NCBI GenBank assembly: GCA_916610825.1
Contig: OU744447.1
Coordinates: 16,537,751-16,601,750 of the forward strand
Length of the DNA stretch: 64,000 nt
From: Haliclystus octoradiatus
Lineage: Eukaryota > Cnidaria > Staurozoa > Stauromedusae > Haliclystidae
Direction of reading: 5' to 3'
Made by a program: the position numbers and the translations under genes. Below the pieces are notes generated by a model. It ran no database searches and was not told where the DNA came from. It saw only the letters and a list, made by a program, of their open reading frames with translations. Shown here piece by piece: positions 37,027 through 51,027 of the stretch (positions within the stretch are counted from its first letter, which is position 1; each line of letters starts with the position of its first letter).

Positions 37027-40000
37027 CTAATTTTCTAAAAATTTAAACCTTTTCCTAAATGATGAAACGGGATCTCTATAAAGAGACGGATTAAATTTCA
37101 CCATAGACATTTCTGGTAGTATGCCAAACGCTTTAATGAAATCTTGAAAACATTTTTGATGATTCATGAAATGTTCCGTTGGTTCAATTTGGTGGTGATT
37201 AATCAGATTTGGATGATTAACTCGATTCGGATTATAATCGGATCGTCTGTGTTTTGGTGATGTTGTTACTATAGGTGCTGAATTTGTGATTGATGTTACA
37301 AGAAAATTCATAGCCATAATTTCACAGTCTTGAACTAAATCCACCATCTCTGTGATTTTTGGTGGTAAATGATTTGAATAAAGATAATTGTAGTATCTGA
37401 AAATAAAAATTAACCATTTTTGATTACAAAGTAAAGAGTATTCATGAAATAAATATAGAATCGACATTAACAGAAGAAATTTGCCAATGTTCGATTCTAT
37501 AATATGTCATAAAAAATATGTTATGAACAACATTTTATAAGTAAGGCATTTATCTTTCCAGTGTTTCAAAATTTCGAAATTTATACTCAAATATTCAAAT
37601 GTAGCGCTGATACGTGCTCGTGCAGACCACACGCTTTTGCAAAGTGTCGGCATGCAAAGCAAACCTAATCTGCTTCACACATATTACAATACATTTGTAA
37701 TGGTAAATGATACGTTGCTTGCGATTTTTGATAATGTAAAAGGTTGAAATTTTTCTTTGAATATCTCAAATCTAAATAATGTAACTCTTACAAAAATATC
37801 AATGAAACCCTTCATAAAAAATATAAACTATTAGTTATCATTTGATCATTAATGTATCATCTAAACTCACTTCTATTCCCAATAGACACTCAGTTCAATA
37901 GATGTTCAGTTAAAAAACGACTCAAAAGAATTGGTTGGTATTTATTGAATTCCTACTTAAAATCATGTTTATAGAGGCCAGATTTTAAGTGGCTGTTGTA
38001 GACAGGTTAGCCTACACATTCACAGTGGATATAGATCATAAAATGTGACTTACTTATGGTAGACAATTGCTGAAGACAAAACCATCGAATAAGAGTTTGA
38101 AACTTTGGATGAATAATGCCAGTTTTGTTTTTCATAATCCCATAAGTGTGTTCTTGCTGAAGGACCAACCAGACGATCGGGAAATGAACGCCAAACACTA
38201 AATGCGAAATCCATCTGGAATCAAAGAGAATCTCATCTCATTCAATGGAAATAATAATTCACATTCAAATGCAGCAGCATTTGACAGTTTAGATAGGTAT
38301 ACTGTCTATTAATACCCCTCTGAAAACAGACTAACAAAATGTTCATGAACATTCGTGAAGTTCATGAACTGTTCATAAAAAATCCATAAACTGTTCATAA
38401 AAAGTTCATTAGGCTAATGAACACAACAGTAAATGAGGTTCAGTGAATTCAGTTCAAAAACGATATTTTTCACAGGAGTGATCACTCGACATGATCTTTA
38501 TATTATTTTGAAATTATGTCACATAAAATTAACAGAAAGGTGACATACATATAAAAGTCAATAGTTCTGGCATGGTGGCTGGTTGTTTACACATAACTCA
38601 TTGCATATTCCTAACAAGAAAGACGGACTTTTAATATTAACCGGATTGAAGTAGTTGAGCTTGACAGAAACTGCTTCTGGGAAATTATTGATATTAAATA
38701 GTTTGTGGTATTAATCAAACTAACAGTCGTGTTATTAATGGGATATCATGTGCAGTGTTTCGGTCCGTACACTGCCTCAGCACGAGACTTATACATGTCG
38801 ATATTTTGAGACAGACTGGTGAAGATATCCAGTTTGAAAATATCCTGCCTGGAGTAAGCTTAAGTAGACTTGGAATTTGGTTTAAATTGACTAGTTGAAA
38901 TGCTAAATCTTGACACCTACTTCTTCAAGTTCAGTGGCAGCATTTTCATCAAATGCAAATATAGCATCTGTCTTCACTAATGATGAATGATAGAAGCGAC
39001 TGTTTGATGTCTATTCAAATATAAATACACACAAATTAAAATTGCAATAGATGTTATTTGAAATATCTATGTACTTATTATCTGATAGAAGAGGAAAATC
39101 ATCTGGCCACAAAATGTCTTGAAAGTAGACAAGCCAACATGATTATGAGTTGTAATCTTTATAAATAGCCCAAGATACTATACAATAAATTATCTAGGAA
39201 TAATGATAAAGTAGAACATTCGAAAATCTAATTATTTACAGCATTTATTCATTGGGTAAATTATGTTTTGCATGTAAAAAATTATAAAAAAAAATTATAA
39301 TTTTTTTACTCATTGTAATTATAAGGCAAGATGAGAAGTTGCTATATGCCAATTTGAACAATCGAATTCAAGCACAATAGACAATAAGTTGGTTTATAGT
39401 TAATTAATATAAGAGATCTATCACCTTCCTGTTGGCATAGAGAACACTGATTAATACATTTGATTTTGGCCAAAGGTTCTTTCGTGGTATTCGAGACGAT
39501 GATAGCCATATAACTAAAATCTGAAACAGAAAATAAATTACAACAGTAAATGGCTTAAAAAACCATGTGAGCATAGTAGGTATTACTAAAGTTAGAGAGC
39601 AACGGTCGTTAATTTTCATTTCTGATCTCAAACTGCATATCATTTCAACAGATTTAATGACAAATTGGTCTTGGCACAGTGAGCAATCAATAATATTTCT
39701 GTGCTTGGGAGTCTAGTCTTGATGTAGCAAAGCTGAACATGAACAATTGATATCATATACTGTAAATATTTGGTATAGCCTATACTTCAGTAGTAGAAAT
39801 ATTTGAATGTAATTAACACACTTATTACACAGGCACATTTTATGGAGTGGTGTGCTATGAATGCCTCCCAAGCGCCAAATATTGCATTCTAAATGAGAGG
39901 TTGATCCCCAATAGAATACCTTCTAATTAATTACTATGTGAGCTTTCTCTCTTGTGTATTGAACATATTATACACATAGCATACACAGGGTACCATTCCT

Positions 40001-43000
40001 AGATGAGTGGCTCTTTTTGCAGAGAGCTATGATCTTAAATGCTCTTTATTGATCTCAGCCACGACACTGCAGATCAATTTCAACAGATTTCATGGTCTAG
40101 CCTTGATTGTCAATGCACAACAATGCACCGCAGCGGGCAACAATGCATTTCCCTCTGGACCATTCCACCCGCCATCCTTAGATGGTACTCATTTGATGTT
40201 TTTTTAGATAAAGTCAATGATGAGTGGTAAAAGAGTGACTACAATGGTAATACTACTTTACTATCTTTAACAACATTACAAAGAGGTTATAGTACTCAAA
40301 TAAGACGATGGGACGTCACATTTGCTAGGAGGGACTCCATCCATGAACTGCCAAAGTTAATAGAGAGAGAGAATGAAAAACATGATAACTGTTTGAAAAT
40401 TGTCTATAAAAGTAAATTAATGGGCAATGCTGTTGTCCAATCGCAATATATCGTATATCCTCTCAAAAATTTCAATCTGAATCCAATTTTTATTTGATAC
40501 AGATTTGCACATGTCCACTTGTTCAGGTGTCGGTGCTCTAGATACGGATTCTGATTTTACTTTCCTTGAAAAGGATAACAAGTAAATGCTCTTACCTGAT
40601 CAACAAATTTCGATTTAGCGATGATGCGTATTAACTGAAAGAGTGGAGACAGCCTAAAGGGTACAGAGGAGACGGCATAAATCATAGCTGTGAACTTTTG
40701 TGATGGTGTAACTCCAATGAGTGGATAATAGAATGGATAATCTTTCAACTCTTTAGAAAACACAGGATCAATTGACAGAGCACCAGGTGGATAGTTCCAC
40801 ATGACATAACTCTTTTTCAATAAAGGATTGACTCTTTCTACTATAATCTAGAAAGCAAAAACACAATTACTTATATAAATGATTCACCTAAACAACCAGT
40901 CAATGAATACTGTTGCAGTAGCAGTGACAGTGACCAATCAAATGTTTTCCTTCCAGGATTCCAATTTTTGCTTCCAAAATGTTTTGGTGTAAACATTTTC
41001 ATAGAATTTTATTTTAATGTCATGAAAATATGGTAAAAACTGCAACTCTTTATTTGGCTTCCAAAGAAAAGAAAGCAAACTATTTTTCTTTGTATGTATA
41101 TTATAAAAAGGTGAACACAACTATTTCCTCCACATCCTTCTGAATTTTTGCAAACCGCTCGCCATTCTCAGTCCCGGAATCCCCCCAATTTATTGAACCC
41201 TGTACAGCAGCTTAAAGTGAAACGAAACACGTTCTTACTGAGTGTAGCCAAAGCATAACAGACAGCAAGTACAAAATTGCAACACTCAAAATCGCTGTAT
41301 CAAATATATTTTTCAAAATAAGTCTGCAGTTTCCTTGTAAAATAGGTCAAAAGAAAGGTGGTAGCAATAATAAGTTTTGATTTAGATAATTTTGATAATT
41401 ATTACTTCTGTCATAGTCAAGTTGAAACAGCAAAATTATTCTACGGACAAGACTTTTTGAGATTTGCAGTCATAAAATAGCACTCTGATCTCCAATTCGT
41501 GCAATGAGAGAAAGACATCATTAACATTTGTCATATTCTGGTGAAAGAATAAAATATTGATACTGCATTGAAACCTCACGTCGTGTGAATTAATACTGAA
41601 TATAATTTGAAATTGTACCGCTACATCTAATAAAACCTATCATAAAAGATATGTACTAGGAGTAGGAGATTTGAAAAGATAGAATAATAATATAAAGGTT
41701 GTTGATAATAAGAGTGAAACACAGTCAAAGCTTTTTACTAAAGGCTGTATGCACAGTGGCCCTTCTAGAATTTTCCAAATTGCAACATTCTATGGTATCT
41801 ATGGCACTCTGTATATACCAGAACACATCTATTTATAAGAGTTGGGATACATAATTTTTGGGGCTCGGAAATTGCCATTTTCGCTCCATTGAAAACGAGG
41901 TTTCGCTTTTGAACAAAATTTTTTGAATTCATGATATTATTTTCTTGAGCCTGGAATTGACGGAATGAAAATGGTGTCCATAAAATCACTTGACTGGAAT
42001 CCAAGTCAAGTACATGAAAGAGTGTCCCAACTCTTATAAATAGATGGCTCAGGTCATTCGTCTACAATGGTTGATTTTTTTGGATTTATACTGATGATAT
42101 TGAAATTAGTGATACTAACAGAATTATTAACTGAGCTGAAATATGTTTAACAATAGCTTTGATCTAGTTCTTCAAAAGCAAATATAAAATTATACAATTA
42201 GTTGTTTACCTCAAGAGTAACATCTATAATCTTTGTGATCGATGAAAAATATGTATTGTAAATAAAGAGTGCTTGTTGACGCATTGATGCTATCTTTATT
42301 TCCGGAATGCTCTGTAGAATTGATGGCACTTGTAACAATTCATGCTCATTGATTACTAAGGCACATTTTGACCAATCAATGACTTCATGGAAAGGTAGAA
42401 CCCAACCATCGCTCATGACAACAGGAATACAACCAAATTTTAATGATTCAAGAAATCTAAATGAGCCAAGACGACGACCTCTTGGAACCAAACAAAATGA
42501 TGAGTTTTGTAACAGATCATTGTAAGAAAACCTAAATAACAGAGAAGATAGTGATGATAGTGCACCCTTGTTGTAGTGGCTAGGGAGTTGGACTACGGCC
42601 TCAGGGTCTCGGGTTCAATCCGTGGCAAGAGAACTATAGGTTGGCTTCAGGAAAAGGGCATCCGGCTATTAAACGCACACAAGCTTCAAAATACTAACCA
42701 ATTTAACCAACCACCCTGGTGAAAAAAGCTGCAAGCTTACCCGGTTTGTGGATACATGATAAATTCCAAAACCAAAAAAACAAAAAAAATGATCATGTTA
42801 CCAGAATGTTTTAATCAAATAGCCTTGTAGACTGTTTAATGTCAATACACAACATAGGCCTACAGTAGATTTGATGACTCATTTTTTCTGTTACTCAGAG
42901 TTTAACGATCCTAAGGGTTAGAATGTTTCAATTATTTTGACAGTTTGTGAGTTCTTATGACTCTAAACATGGTTGCCATGTTATTTTGGCAGGCGTGATC

Positions 43001-44200
43001 CAAACATAAGAGTTACCCAATCAAGTCACTAGCAGGAACCGACAAAAGGCTCAGCTTTCTGGAATCCTAGAAACATTTCAACATTTTGTTCTGAATTTTC
43101 TAGGTGAGATTTGACCAATAAATCATAAAATCATCAAATTTCTTCTGAATTTTCTCTGACTTTCTCACGTCAAATCCAGATAATTCGCTCCTATAATTTA
43201 TTCCAAGAATAAGGAATTTCACAGATCTCACTGCTTTTTTTCAAATCTCAAATTGGAAGGTCTGTAGGTCCATAGACAATACATAGCGTTCATACCTGTC
43301 ATATTCTTCATTGTCTTCTTTGCATCTTTCATCCGCCATTTTCTGCCATTGTTTACCATGTTTACATGTTGTCAACAGAACAATATCCATACCATTGTTG
43401 ACAATAAACAATTTACTACGCACTTCACTGCCAATACCATAGACGTATCTTTTGCCTTTAAACCCAATCATGTATTGATGACCGGAAGAGTAATATTTGG
43501 TATTTAAAGTTTGATTTTGAATTTTGATATCAAACGGATGGTTGTTTTGAAACAGAGGAAAACTTATATCAAAACCATTACGATAAGACTGTGTTGAAAA
43601 TGATGCCTTAGCGAGCATAGCGTTACCTGGTTTAAACAGATAAGTCTCTTCATAATTTGGGAAAGTGCCTGAATATATATTAAATATCAAATAGTTAATC
43701 CCATTGTTCCATAAAGGTGAACTTTGTAGTTTTGTCTGCAAAGAGTGAACATAATTTTTACTTAATGTATCACGATCCGTTGTATCTATAGACGGGATAA
43801 TAACACATGCTTCATCAATATCATTGGTATAGTATTTTGATTTTTTTATAGCTTGTATCAACAACAGATGTACCTCACTTGCTTTGCTTTGATAAGCATC
43901 ATTTGAATAATCTATTGATACTTTAAATTTATCATTGCAACGTGATAAGTCCAAACATGACTCAATTGTACACCAAGAGTTTACTTCATCTTGTTCCACC
44001 TTCTCGTCTTTTATTTCTTTACTTTCATCAATAATTACCGGTCTTGACCAGTCTGAGTTATAAATTGATGTTTTATATAACTCAGAGAAAGACGGCTTTT
44101 CATTCTGGAATGTACCAGACTTATAATATCCAAATGAAAATAACAAAATAATGCCGAAAGTGCACGATACAGCGAGAAGCGTAAATGTTCGGGAATTCAT
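37027..44200 (-). CDS. EXT1: EXT-A: exostosin-1, heparan sulfate co-polymerase subunit, complete, seven exons
   Basis: Exons on the minus strand: 44200-43296, 42531-42210, 40847-40596, 39520-39425, 39010-38921, 38214-38054, 37396-37027. They total 2196 nt (731 codons plus stop; human EXT1 has 746). All junctions are GT-AG and phases agree. Exostosin-1 with exostosin-2 elongates heparan sulfate in the Golgi, adding glucuronate (GT47 domain) and N-acetylglucosamine (GT64 domain). A type II anchor lies at residues 6-26. GT47 motifs include TTDRDTLSKNYVHS, FKGKRYVYGIGS, TTCKHGKQWQK and VPRGRRLGSFRFLE. The GT64 half has WNYPPGAL, TDAIFAFDEN where human EXT1 has TDAVLSLDED, and KYYNYLYSNHLPP. The Asp-to-Asn change in the DxD-like site is worth noting. 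Confidence 0.95.
38338..38475. repeat. GTTCATGAAC-type dispersed repeat, in EXT-A intron 5
   Basis: Several copies of GTTCATGAACTGTTCAT-like words with a trailing TTTTTCACAGGAG end. Related copies lie near 55760-55880, 57112-57171, 61905-61960, 63246-63490 and 63770-63920. Confidence 0.7.
40003..40230 (+). repeat. Dispersed repeat, copy in EXT-A intron 3
   Basis: Shares GATGAGTGGCT, TTGATCTCAGCC, CACTGCAGATCAATTTCAAC and GATGGTACTCATTTGATGTTT with 53785-54005, and part of it (inverted) with 58325-58520. No coding capacity that I believe in. Confidence 0.8.
42565..42790 (+). mobile_element. tRNA-derived SINE in EXT-A intron 1
   Basis: A-box-like TAGTGGCTAGG and B-box GGGTTCAATCC near 42575 and 42610, then a body with GGGCATCCGGCTATTAAA and an A-rich tail at about 42765-42790. 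This tRNA head, body and tail layout is that of a SINE. Confidence 0.75.
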
Positions 44201-45866
44201 TATTATTCAAAATGCTATACCAGGCTATGATGAATAAATCCTATACATATATATGGATGATCAGGTGCATCTCCTGCTAAAATTGATAGTTGTAAGTTAA
44301 TATTAACATAACATTTAAGTTTGAAGGTTGGAATTTCTCAAATTATAAAACATCAGCAGCCATTTTGTAAAAGTGAAAGATGAAATTTAAAATTTAAAAT
44401 ATCACGGCAGCACTTTGTCACGCCGCCGTTCTCAATAAAACGTTTAGTCGCTCTTGCAGTGCTAACTTCATACATGTATATGATATATCATTAACTATAA
44501 TTGCATCCAATTCAGACCAATTCAGGGTAAATCATATTTTGCCATATACAATGAGATTAGATTTGTTAGTTTGCATAAATTTGGATATGGAGTAATAAAG
44601 ATCTTTGATATAAAACTATAATAAATTAAATCAAAGTAAGTGAAAATATATATATAAAAGCTAATTTAAACATTTTAACTATACATTTGTAGCTCATTTC
44701 GCATGTCTCACGTGGTCTCACATAGGGAATTAAGTTTCAGGACGGTCGCAGTAAAGTATGTAAATAATAAGATGCACTACATATAATTTTTAATCTGTGT
44801 CGAATTTGTCTTGTTATTTATATTTGGATGTTCTCATGTTTTCACTCAGGCTTTGCAAATATACAGCATAATCGACAGAATGCAATATCCTATCATTTCT
44901 GAACACATATACGCAGGGGTGGCAGGGAGTGCAGCAGTCCCTTGTCGAGGAGGGAACATCTTCTTTGACGGTCGGGAAAAGTTTTGTTGGTACTTATTCC
45001 ACAGTTTTCAAATATTTTCTATAAATAGCCCCCTCACCGGGGAACTCCTTGTGCCACCGCTGCACATACGGTTTGGAATATTCATCTCTAGAGACATAAT
45101 TGTACAATTTGCAGTACTAGTGGCCCCTGTAATTTATACAAATCATTTGCAGGTGCAGACTAGTAAATGAACAGCGCTTGGAAGACGTTTGATCGGGTGC
45201 GTATGCAGGTAAATTTGAATTTGTAGGCCAACGTGAGTAAAATGTAATAGATGACAGAGAAGCGGTTTGACTGAATAGAAGATATTTCAAAATTGGATGG
45301 AAGGGATGTCCAAATCCGTGACAAAGGACCACCTCGTTGACATTGCTACTTTTAGGGGGTCATCAGATAAAACTGCAGTACTGGCTATTGATCATTCACG
45401 AGATAAGAATTGGAACATATGGATACATAATATCGTGTCGAGATTTTACTTAATGTAATGCATTTATCATTCCATTATAGTTAATCTCTGATACTCGGAT
45501 TCAAGTCATATTTAAACTGAATCAACGAACAGAGGTCATGGCGAGGTTAGATAAAATCGGGACTGAAATATATTCGGCCAAGCGCGACGCGGACCTGCTG
45601 TGACGTAAAAGGGTCTGGTTTGAGAATCTGCGGAACATGGCTGAGATAGATAGGAATTACAGTTAAGAATTTAATTAAACATACAAATAGTTTTTATTAG
45701 TTTAGAAGTTGCAATTAGGAGATCATTGGAATTTACTCAAGACGAACTATGAACGTGTAATTTTTTTATTTCATGAACTCGTTTATTCTTTGAGGGATTT
45801 TGATCAGAGCTTACATTTGGAATAATTTATCATTGTGGGATTATAGCAAGAAAGACATTACAAAAC
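44201..45866. other. Divergent intergenic region between EXT-A and the SLC46 gene
   Basis: 1.67 kb that must hold the promoters of two genes reading outward, unless there are distant 5' exons. Open frames at 44811-45170 (+) and 45117-45332 (-) have no domain and I do not call them. AT-rich, with moderate GC near 44920-45070. Confidence 0.45.
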
Positions 45867-48800
45867 TTGCTCAAAACCAAATTAAAATGGCATTTTTGTA
45901 TAAAATATTGTGTCTACTCTAATTCTTTGGATATGTTTGCCTTATTGACACAGCAACGATGCGAAAATGATTTTACTAGATTACTAAACACTCAAGGTGA
46001 AATCGACGAAGATTCAATGAAGGAGATTGGACCAGCTGAAACATCACCAGAAAACGGTACATTAAATCCAGAATCACCTCGTTCCAAAGGTATCAGACGT
46101 TATTTCTCAAGGATAACCGTCGAACCAGTAACGTTCTGTTACGCTTGCGCAATGATATTGCATGCACCAGTCATACAGCAGTATGTGTACCAAAGAATAA
46201 GTGAAGATAGAGGATTGCCTCGTTCTGTGTATGATTCTGAGGCAAGTGCATGTGGTATTGTTGCAGATGAAGTGGAAAACTTAGCTATGTCTATCATACG
46301 AAAAGATGTACAAGCTGAAGCCTCCTATATTCATTTGGGTGTGGTCTTATCTGCTAGTATACCTTCATTGTGTATGGCGCTTTTTCTTGGTTCTTGGTCA
46401 GATACCGCTGGAAGAAGAGTTATTATGATGTCGCCTGTGATTGGTGGGATTATAGATGCAGTAGTGATTTTACTAACAATGTATTTAAAATTACCATTAT
46501 ACGTATTATTCGCTGGGAGTTTTCTTAATGGATTATGTGGGTTTTTTACTACTATGATACTAGCCGTGTTCTCATATATCGCAGATGTCACAGAGGAAGG
46601 ACACCGCGCTAAAAGATTAGGCGTTTTAGAAGCCATAGCATTTGTAAGTGGCATGATAAGTCATTTAACAAGCGGTTGGTGGATTAAACATTTAGGCTTT
46701 AAAGCACCATATTGGTTTATCCTTGCCTTACATATAATAACAGTGATATATATTGCATTATTCTTACGTGAATCAAGAAAAAATGCTTCACCAAACCTGA
46801 GGAATTTATTTCGTATGGCTCATGTAAAAGCGATTAAGATGTTATTTATCAAAACGAGAACTACAGGTCGTTGGCAATTATCTGCATTAATGGTAGCATC
46901 TGCCTTTATGATGTTATCGTCTATAGGATTTGGTAGTGTTATTGTATTATATGCCCTAGATGTTCCATTCTGCTGTTCACCCGTTATGATTGGCTATTTC
47001 TTAGCTGATAGTATGCTTGTTCAAGCTATAGGGGCTTTACTTGGATTTCTCGTATTGAAGCGATACATGTCTGAAATGGCATTAACTCAATTGGGGATTT
47101 ATTCAATCATTGGTTCACTTGTTTTAATGGCATTCATAAATAAGAAATGGTTATTATTTATAGGTAAGTCATTTCATGCAGGACATGGATGTTCTTTTTT
47201 GTCAATAATGAAACTCATGAACAGTCATGAATTAGGATGAGATGTTATAGCGAAGCCGATTTCTCGTTCACTGGGAAGTACTGATGACGGCTAATGGCTG
47301 CTAGAAATAAGTACTTTCTTGCTGCTAATTGAGCTCATATAACGTAATCCATTGCTTACTTCGCATACTTCATGTGCCATTCAAAACATACATGTATGTA
47401 TCACAGATCGAACTGGGTAGAAAAGATGCCGCGCTAAAACCAGGCTGCTTGCCCCTGGGAACCTTGGTTGTATCACGGCCGAATGTTGTTCAAGCGGTAT
47501 TATAATAAACGTTATCCCCATTGCAAGAAACTCAATCAAATTGACTGTTAAGGCATAGGTGACCGTTTCAGAAGGGAAATTTGTTCAAGCGAACTTTCAA
47601 ACAGGTCTATTAGGATTTGGGATATTCCACGTTGTATGATACATATTGCTATACTATTGGTTCTATGTAACAGCTGTTTCCATTTGCTCCACAGTGCCGC
47701 TGGCCGGCTGTCTCGGTGGTGTTTGCATGCCAATCATCAGAGCTCGGATGTCAAAAATGGTTGGAAATGACGAACAAGGTAACCCCATTCTGATCAGCTA
47801 TTAGATGGAAATCTATGCGTATCCGATTAGCAGACACTTGAAATACCAGTATATGCTATTACAGCAAAAACGAGACACACGTAAAAGATTAAACCAATGA
47901 TGGGAGGACGATCATGTCATATGAACTTGTTTGTCCAGCTTGATTCTTTTGTCACCTCTTTGTAGCGCGAAAGCATTCGAAATGTATATTTGGAGGCAAT
48001 AGACAAAGCACGGCAAAACTTCCTTTCTCACGGCAAAACCTTCTTCTCCATGGCAAAACTTTCTTTCTCCACGGCAAATCTTAATTTCTCACGGCAAAAT
48101 TTTCTTTGTCACGGCAAAATTTTCTTTCTCCACGGAAAAACATACAAAAAACATAAGTATTGCGGGCTACCATACAAAGCGTTGCATGCAGAATAAATTG
48201 ATAAATGATATCATAAATCAGTTTGGAATTAGCAGAGGATGCTAGTGCGGTTTCTCCAACAATTAGCATTGAATTGTATATGATCATTGATCAATGCATG
48301 ACGACCATTACGATCAATGACATCACTCTCATAGCACTTTCCATTGAGCGTAGATACTGTATATAGTAAATTCTTTGATAATTTCATTTGAATTATTTCC
48401 AGCACATGTTTATAGCTAATTTTTTTTTTTTTTTAATAACAGGTGCATTGTTCGCAGCCGTTGCGACACTTGAAACTCTGTGTACCCTTGTAGGTGCAGC
48501 CATTTTTAATTCACTCTATCCTTACTCTGTGAGAGAATTAAATTTCAAAGGCTTCTGCTTCCTTGTGATGGCTTTACTTATGATAATGTCGTCTGTAATT
48601 ATGGGGTAAGTGAGTTCACAAGGTAACACGAATCATTTGATAAGGAAAGCCATAGCTAAGAACTTGCCTATAAATTACACAATCAATGTAACTCACCGTA
48701 TGACGTCCGTCGTATGTTATATAGAACTGCAAATCGGCAATAGTGACAAACAAAACTGATAACAATATGTTCATTTCTTGAGTAACACTTACGATACAAT

Positions 48801-49851
48801 CCAATTTCGAGCCAATCATGTTCTATTAAAAATCCCGGGATAAAAGTGATATTGAAATAGGTCGACGAAGGGAGAGGCACCGCTTTTTAGGATCCCATTA
48901 ATTGGAATAGTAACACCCATCAAACTGAATGACAGTTGTCACATTCATAAAAATTGAATTATCTGTTTTGGTCTGTTCTTTTGTTTTCATTTCAAACTTA
49001 TGCAGTGAAAAATTATTACGTTTGAATCATAAACACGTGACCCATACAACTGTCATTTGGAACTACCCCTGGGCTCAACCAGCCAATCAGAATATATTAA
49101 ATCGAACAGCATTCATGATTAGTCAGATTCTACTAAATACATGCATATAAAGCGGTCGATTTAATCTTTTCGGGGGTTGATTTTCAGATTCATGACATTC
49201 ACAGAAACAGATGAGCCAAACGCATATTTTCAAGGTATGTAACAACAGTGACGTATAGGGGAGGTTTACCTTGGAGGTTATCACCAGGAACGGGTGGAGG
49301 AGTAAAAGGGAAAAAGGATGGGCGCAGGCAGTGGGGCACATGTGAATACGATATCTCTTACACAGCATAACGAACTGCATTTACATTGCGATCTCGGAAT
49401 CCGCAAAACAATGCGATAGCTGTTTAAAACTGTTTAACTCAACTGTATATAGTAGAATAAAACACGAGAATATTTAAAAATAAAACACACTAGTGATGAT
49501 TCTTATGATCGAAGGCTCGAATAACAACAATTAAGGCTATGCTGTACGATGCAGGCTGTGCTGAAGATGAATGAGAGTATGACAAAAAAGACGTAGCGAT
49601 GATGACAATTACATTATTTACGCTTGCATTATGTTCCCTCAAAATACACCGTTGGCCGTTTAGCCGATATAGCTTAACAAGCAATGTAAAACTGACGAAG
49701 GTTGACATCATGATTTTCGCAGGAAGAATTTTAATCCATTTTACAATCCTGTTTTATTTGATTAGATTTAACTGGTGAAGAAAATGAAGTGAAAATTGAA
49801 GATGCTATAGAAGCCATAGATGAAAAAACATCTCTTCAAAGCATGGAATAA
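45867..49851 (+). CDS. SLC46-type major facilitator transporter (folate transporter-like), five exons
   Basis: Exons: 45867-47163, 47695-47778, 48443-48605, 49188-49234, 49766-49851; all GT-AG with matching phases, 558 codons from the first ATG. Other starts at 45933 or 46017 (536 or 508 codons) are closer to the usual family length. SLC46 proteins are proton-coupled membrane carriers; SLC46A1 takes up folate. About 12 membrane segments are expected. Visible are GSWSDTAGRRVIMMSPV (the loop 2-3 motif), ADVTEEGHRAKRLGVLEA and GALFAAVATLETL...IFNSLYP, which match SLC46A1. Exon 2 supplies CMPIIRARMSKMVGNDEQ, the segment before GALF. The last two short exons give an acidic cytosolic tail. The substrate cannot be read from sequence. 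Confidence 0.88.
48009..48138 (+). repeat. Minisatellite in SLC46 intron 2
   Basis: Six to seven copies of a unit of about 20 bp, CACGGCAAAACTTTCTTTCT, with small differences. Confidence 0.9.
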
Positions 49852-51027
49852 TATACTAATGACAAAACGAAAATGGCACCAAATGAAAATGATACTGTAG
49901 TATATAGGTATACACTTGATAATCAATTCATATATTATAAATAATCATAATCTTTGTCTTATCATTTATGCACACAGAGAAATTAAGTATGATAGTTTTA
50001 TTTGCAAATTTTATATATTATGTATTTAAGTGTATTTTTAAATTTTGTAATATTTTGTAACCGTTAATTGATACAATGATGCATATATTTTTTAAAATTT
50101 AAATTAATCCCTTTCATATAACTGTTTATATATACAAAATTTATCTATTCCAGTCATGCCTGTTCATAGATCAATGTGCTTAGTGCTTATCGATTTGGGC
50201 CTCAAAAAATGCGTGCTTTCATTTTCTAATACCACAGTACACTAATACCAGTTCTATACGTCTGCACGCAGGCTAATAGTCTGTTGGATATAATACGAAT
50301 ACTACATACACGGAACAAATAAAAGATGTCATTAGCTCATTTTTAAATTTGAAAATTTCATTCGAGCCCACAATAAATATATATTTTTAATACAAGAAAG
50401 ACACATTCTTTGGTTGCCTTTCTTGAACTTCTCATTATTAATATTATTATTTACGCTCTGCTATTCCCTAGCATTGAGCACTATTTAATTGCCAACATTG
50501 AGTTTTAATAATTTTAATATTATCACTATATATACTGTATTTATATTTTTAATACAATACTTACATCGTCTATCTACTGTATAATATTATTTTCTATACA
50601 ATATATCTACAATCTACGTATTTATAATATTTACAAACCTTCATATCTTTTCTGTATAAATGTATTTGAGTTATAATATAAACTGTGCAATCCTTAAATT
50701 ATAAAATACAATAGAATCCAGAACGTTCTCAATAATTATAAAAATAATATTTCCAAGTAAAATTCTAAGTACGAAATGTCTCATTGCGATATCATGATCA
50801 TAAATGATTACAATAAATATATATATGCATGGTTGAATTCAGCTTGAATGTTGAATTCATGCACATGAGTGCAACACAATGATGTTTTGTAAACATGGAT
50901 GAATAATTTCTGTATCACGTGGGTCAATGATGCATTGCTTTACATTTAGCCTGCCTGTAGACTCTCTGTAAATCAGAAACGTAGCAGAGGTACTAAGTTC
51001 CCGATTTACGCAGAGAGTCTGAAGAAA
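49852..51027. other. Convergent intergenic region between SLC46 and the death-domain gene
   Basis: Very AT-rich 3' regions of the two genes. Contains an incomplete TAGCCTGC foldback (50947-51020, with GACTCTCTGTAAATC repeated inverted) and a lone CGCAGGCTA end near 50270. Confidence 0.5.

Noticed and set aside
44811-45170. A 119-codon open frame on the plus strand between EXT-A and SLC46
   Set aside because: No domain, no homologue I recognise, in a region expected to hold promoters; the length is within chance for AT-poor stretches.
48009-48138. CRISPR-like regular repeat
   Set aside because: Units are directly tandem without unique spacers and the context is a eukaryotic intron: a minisatellite.
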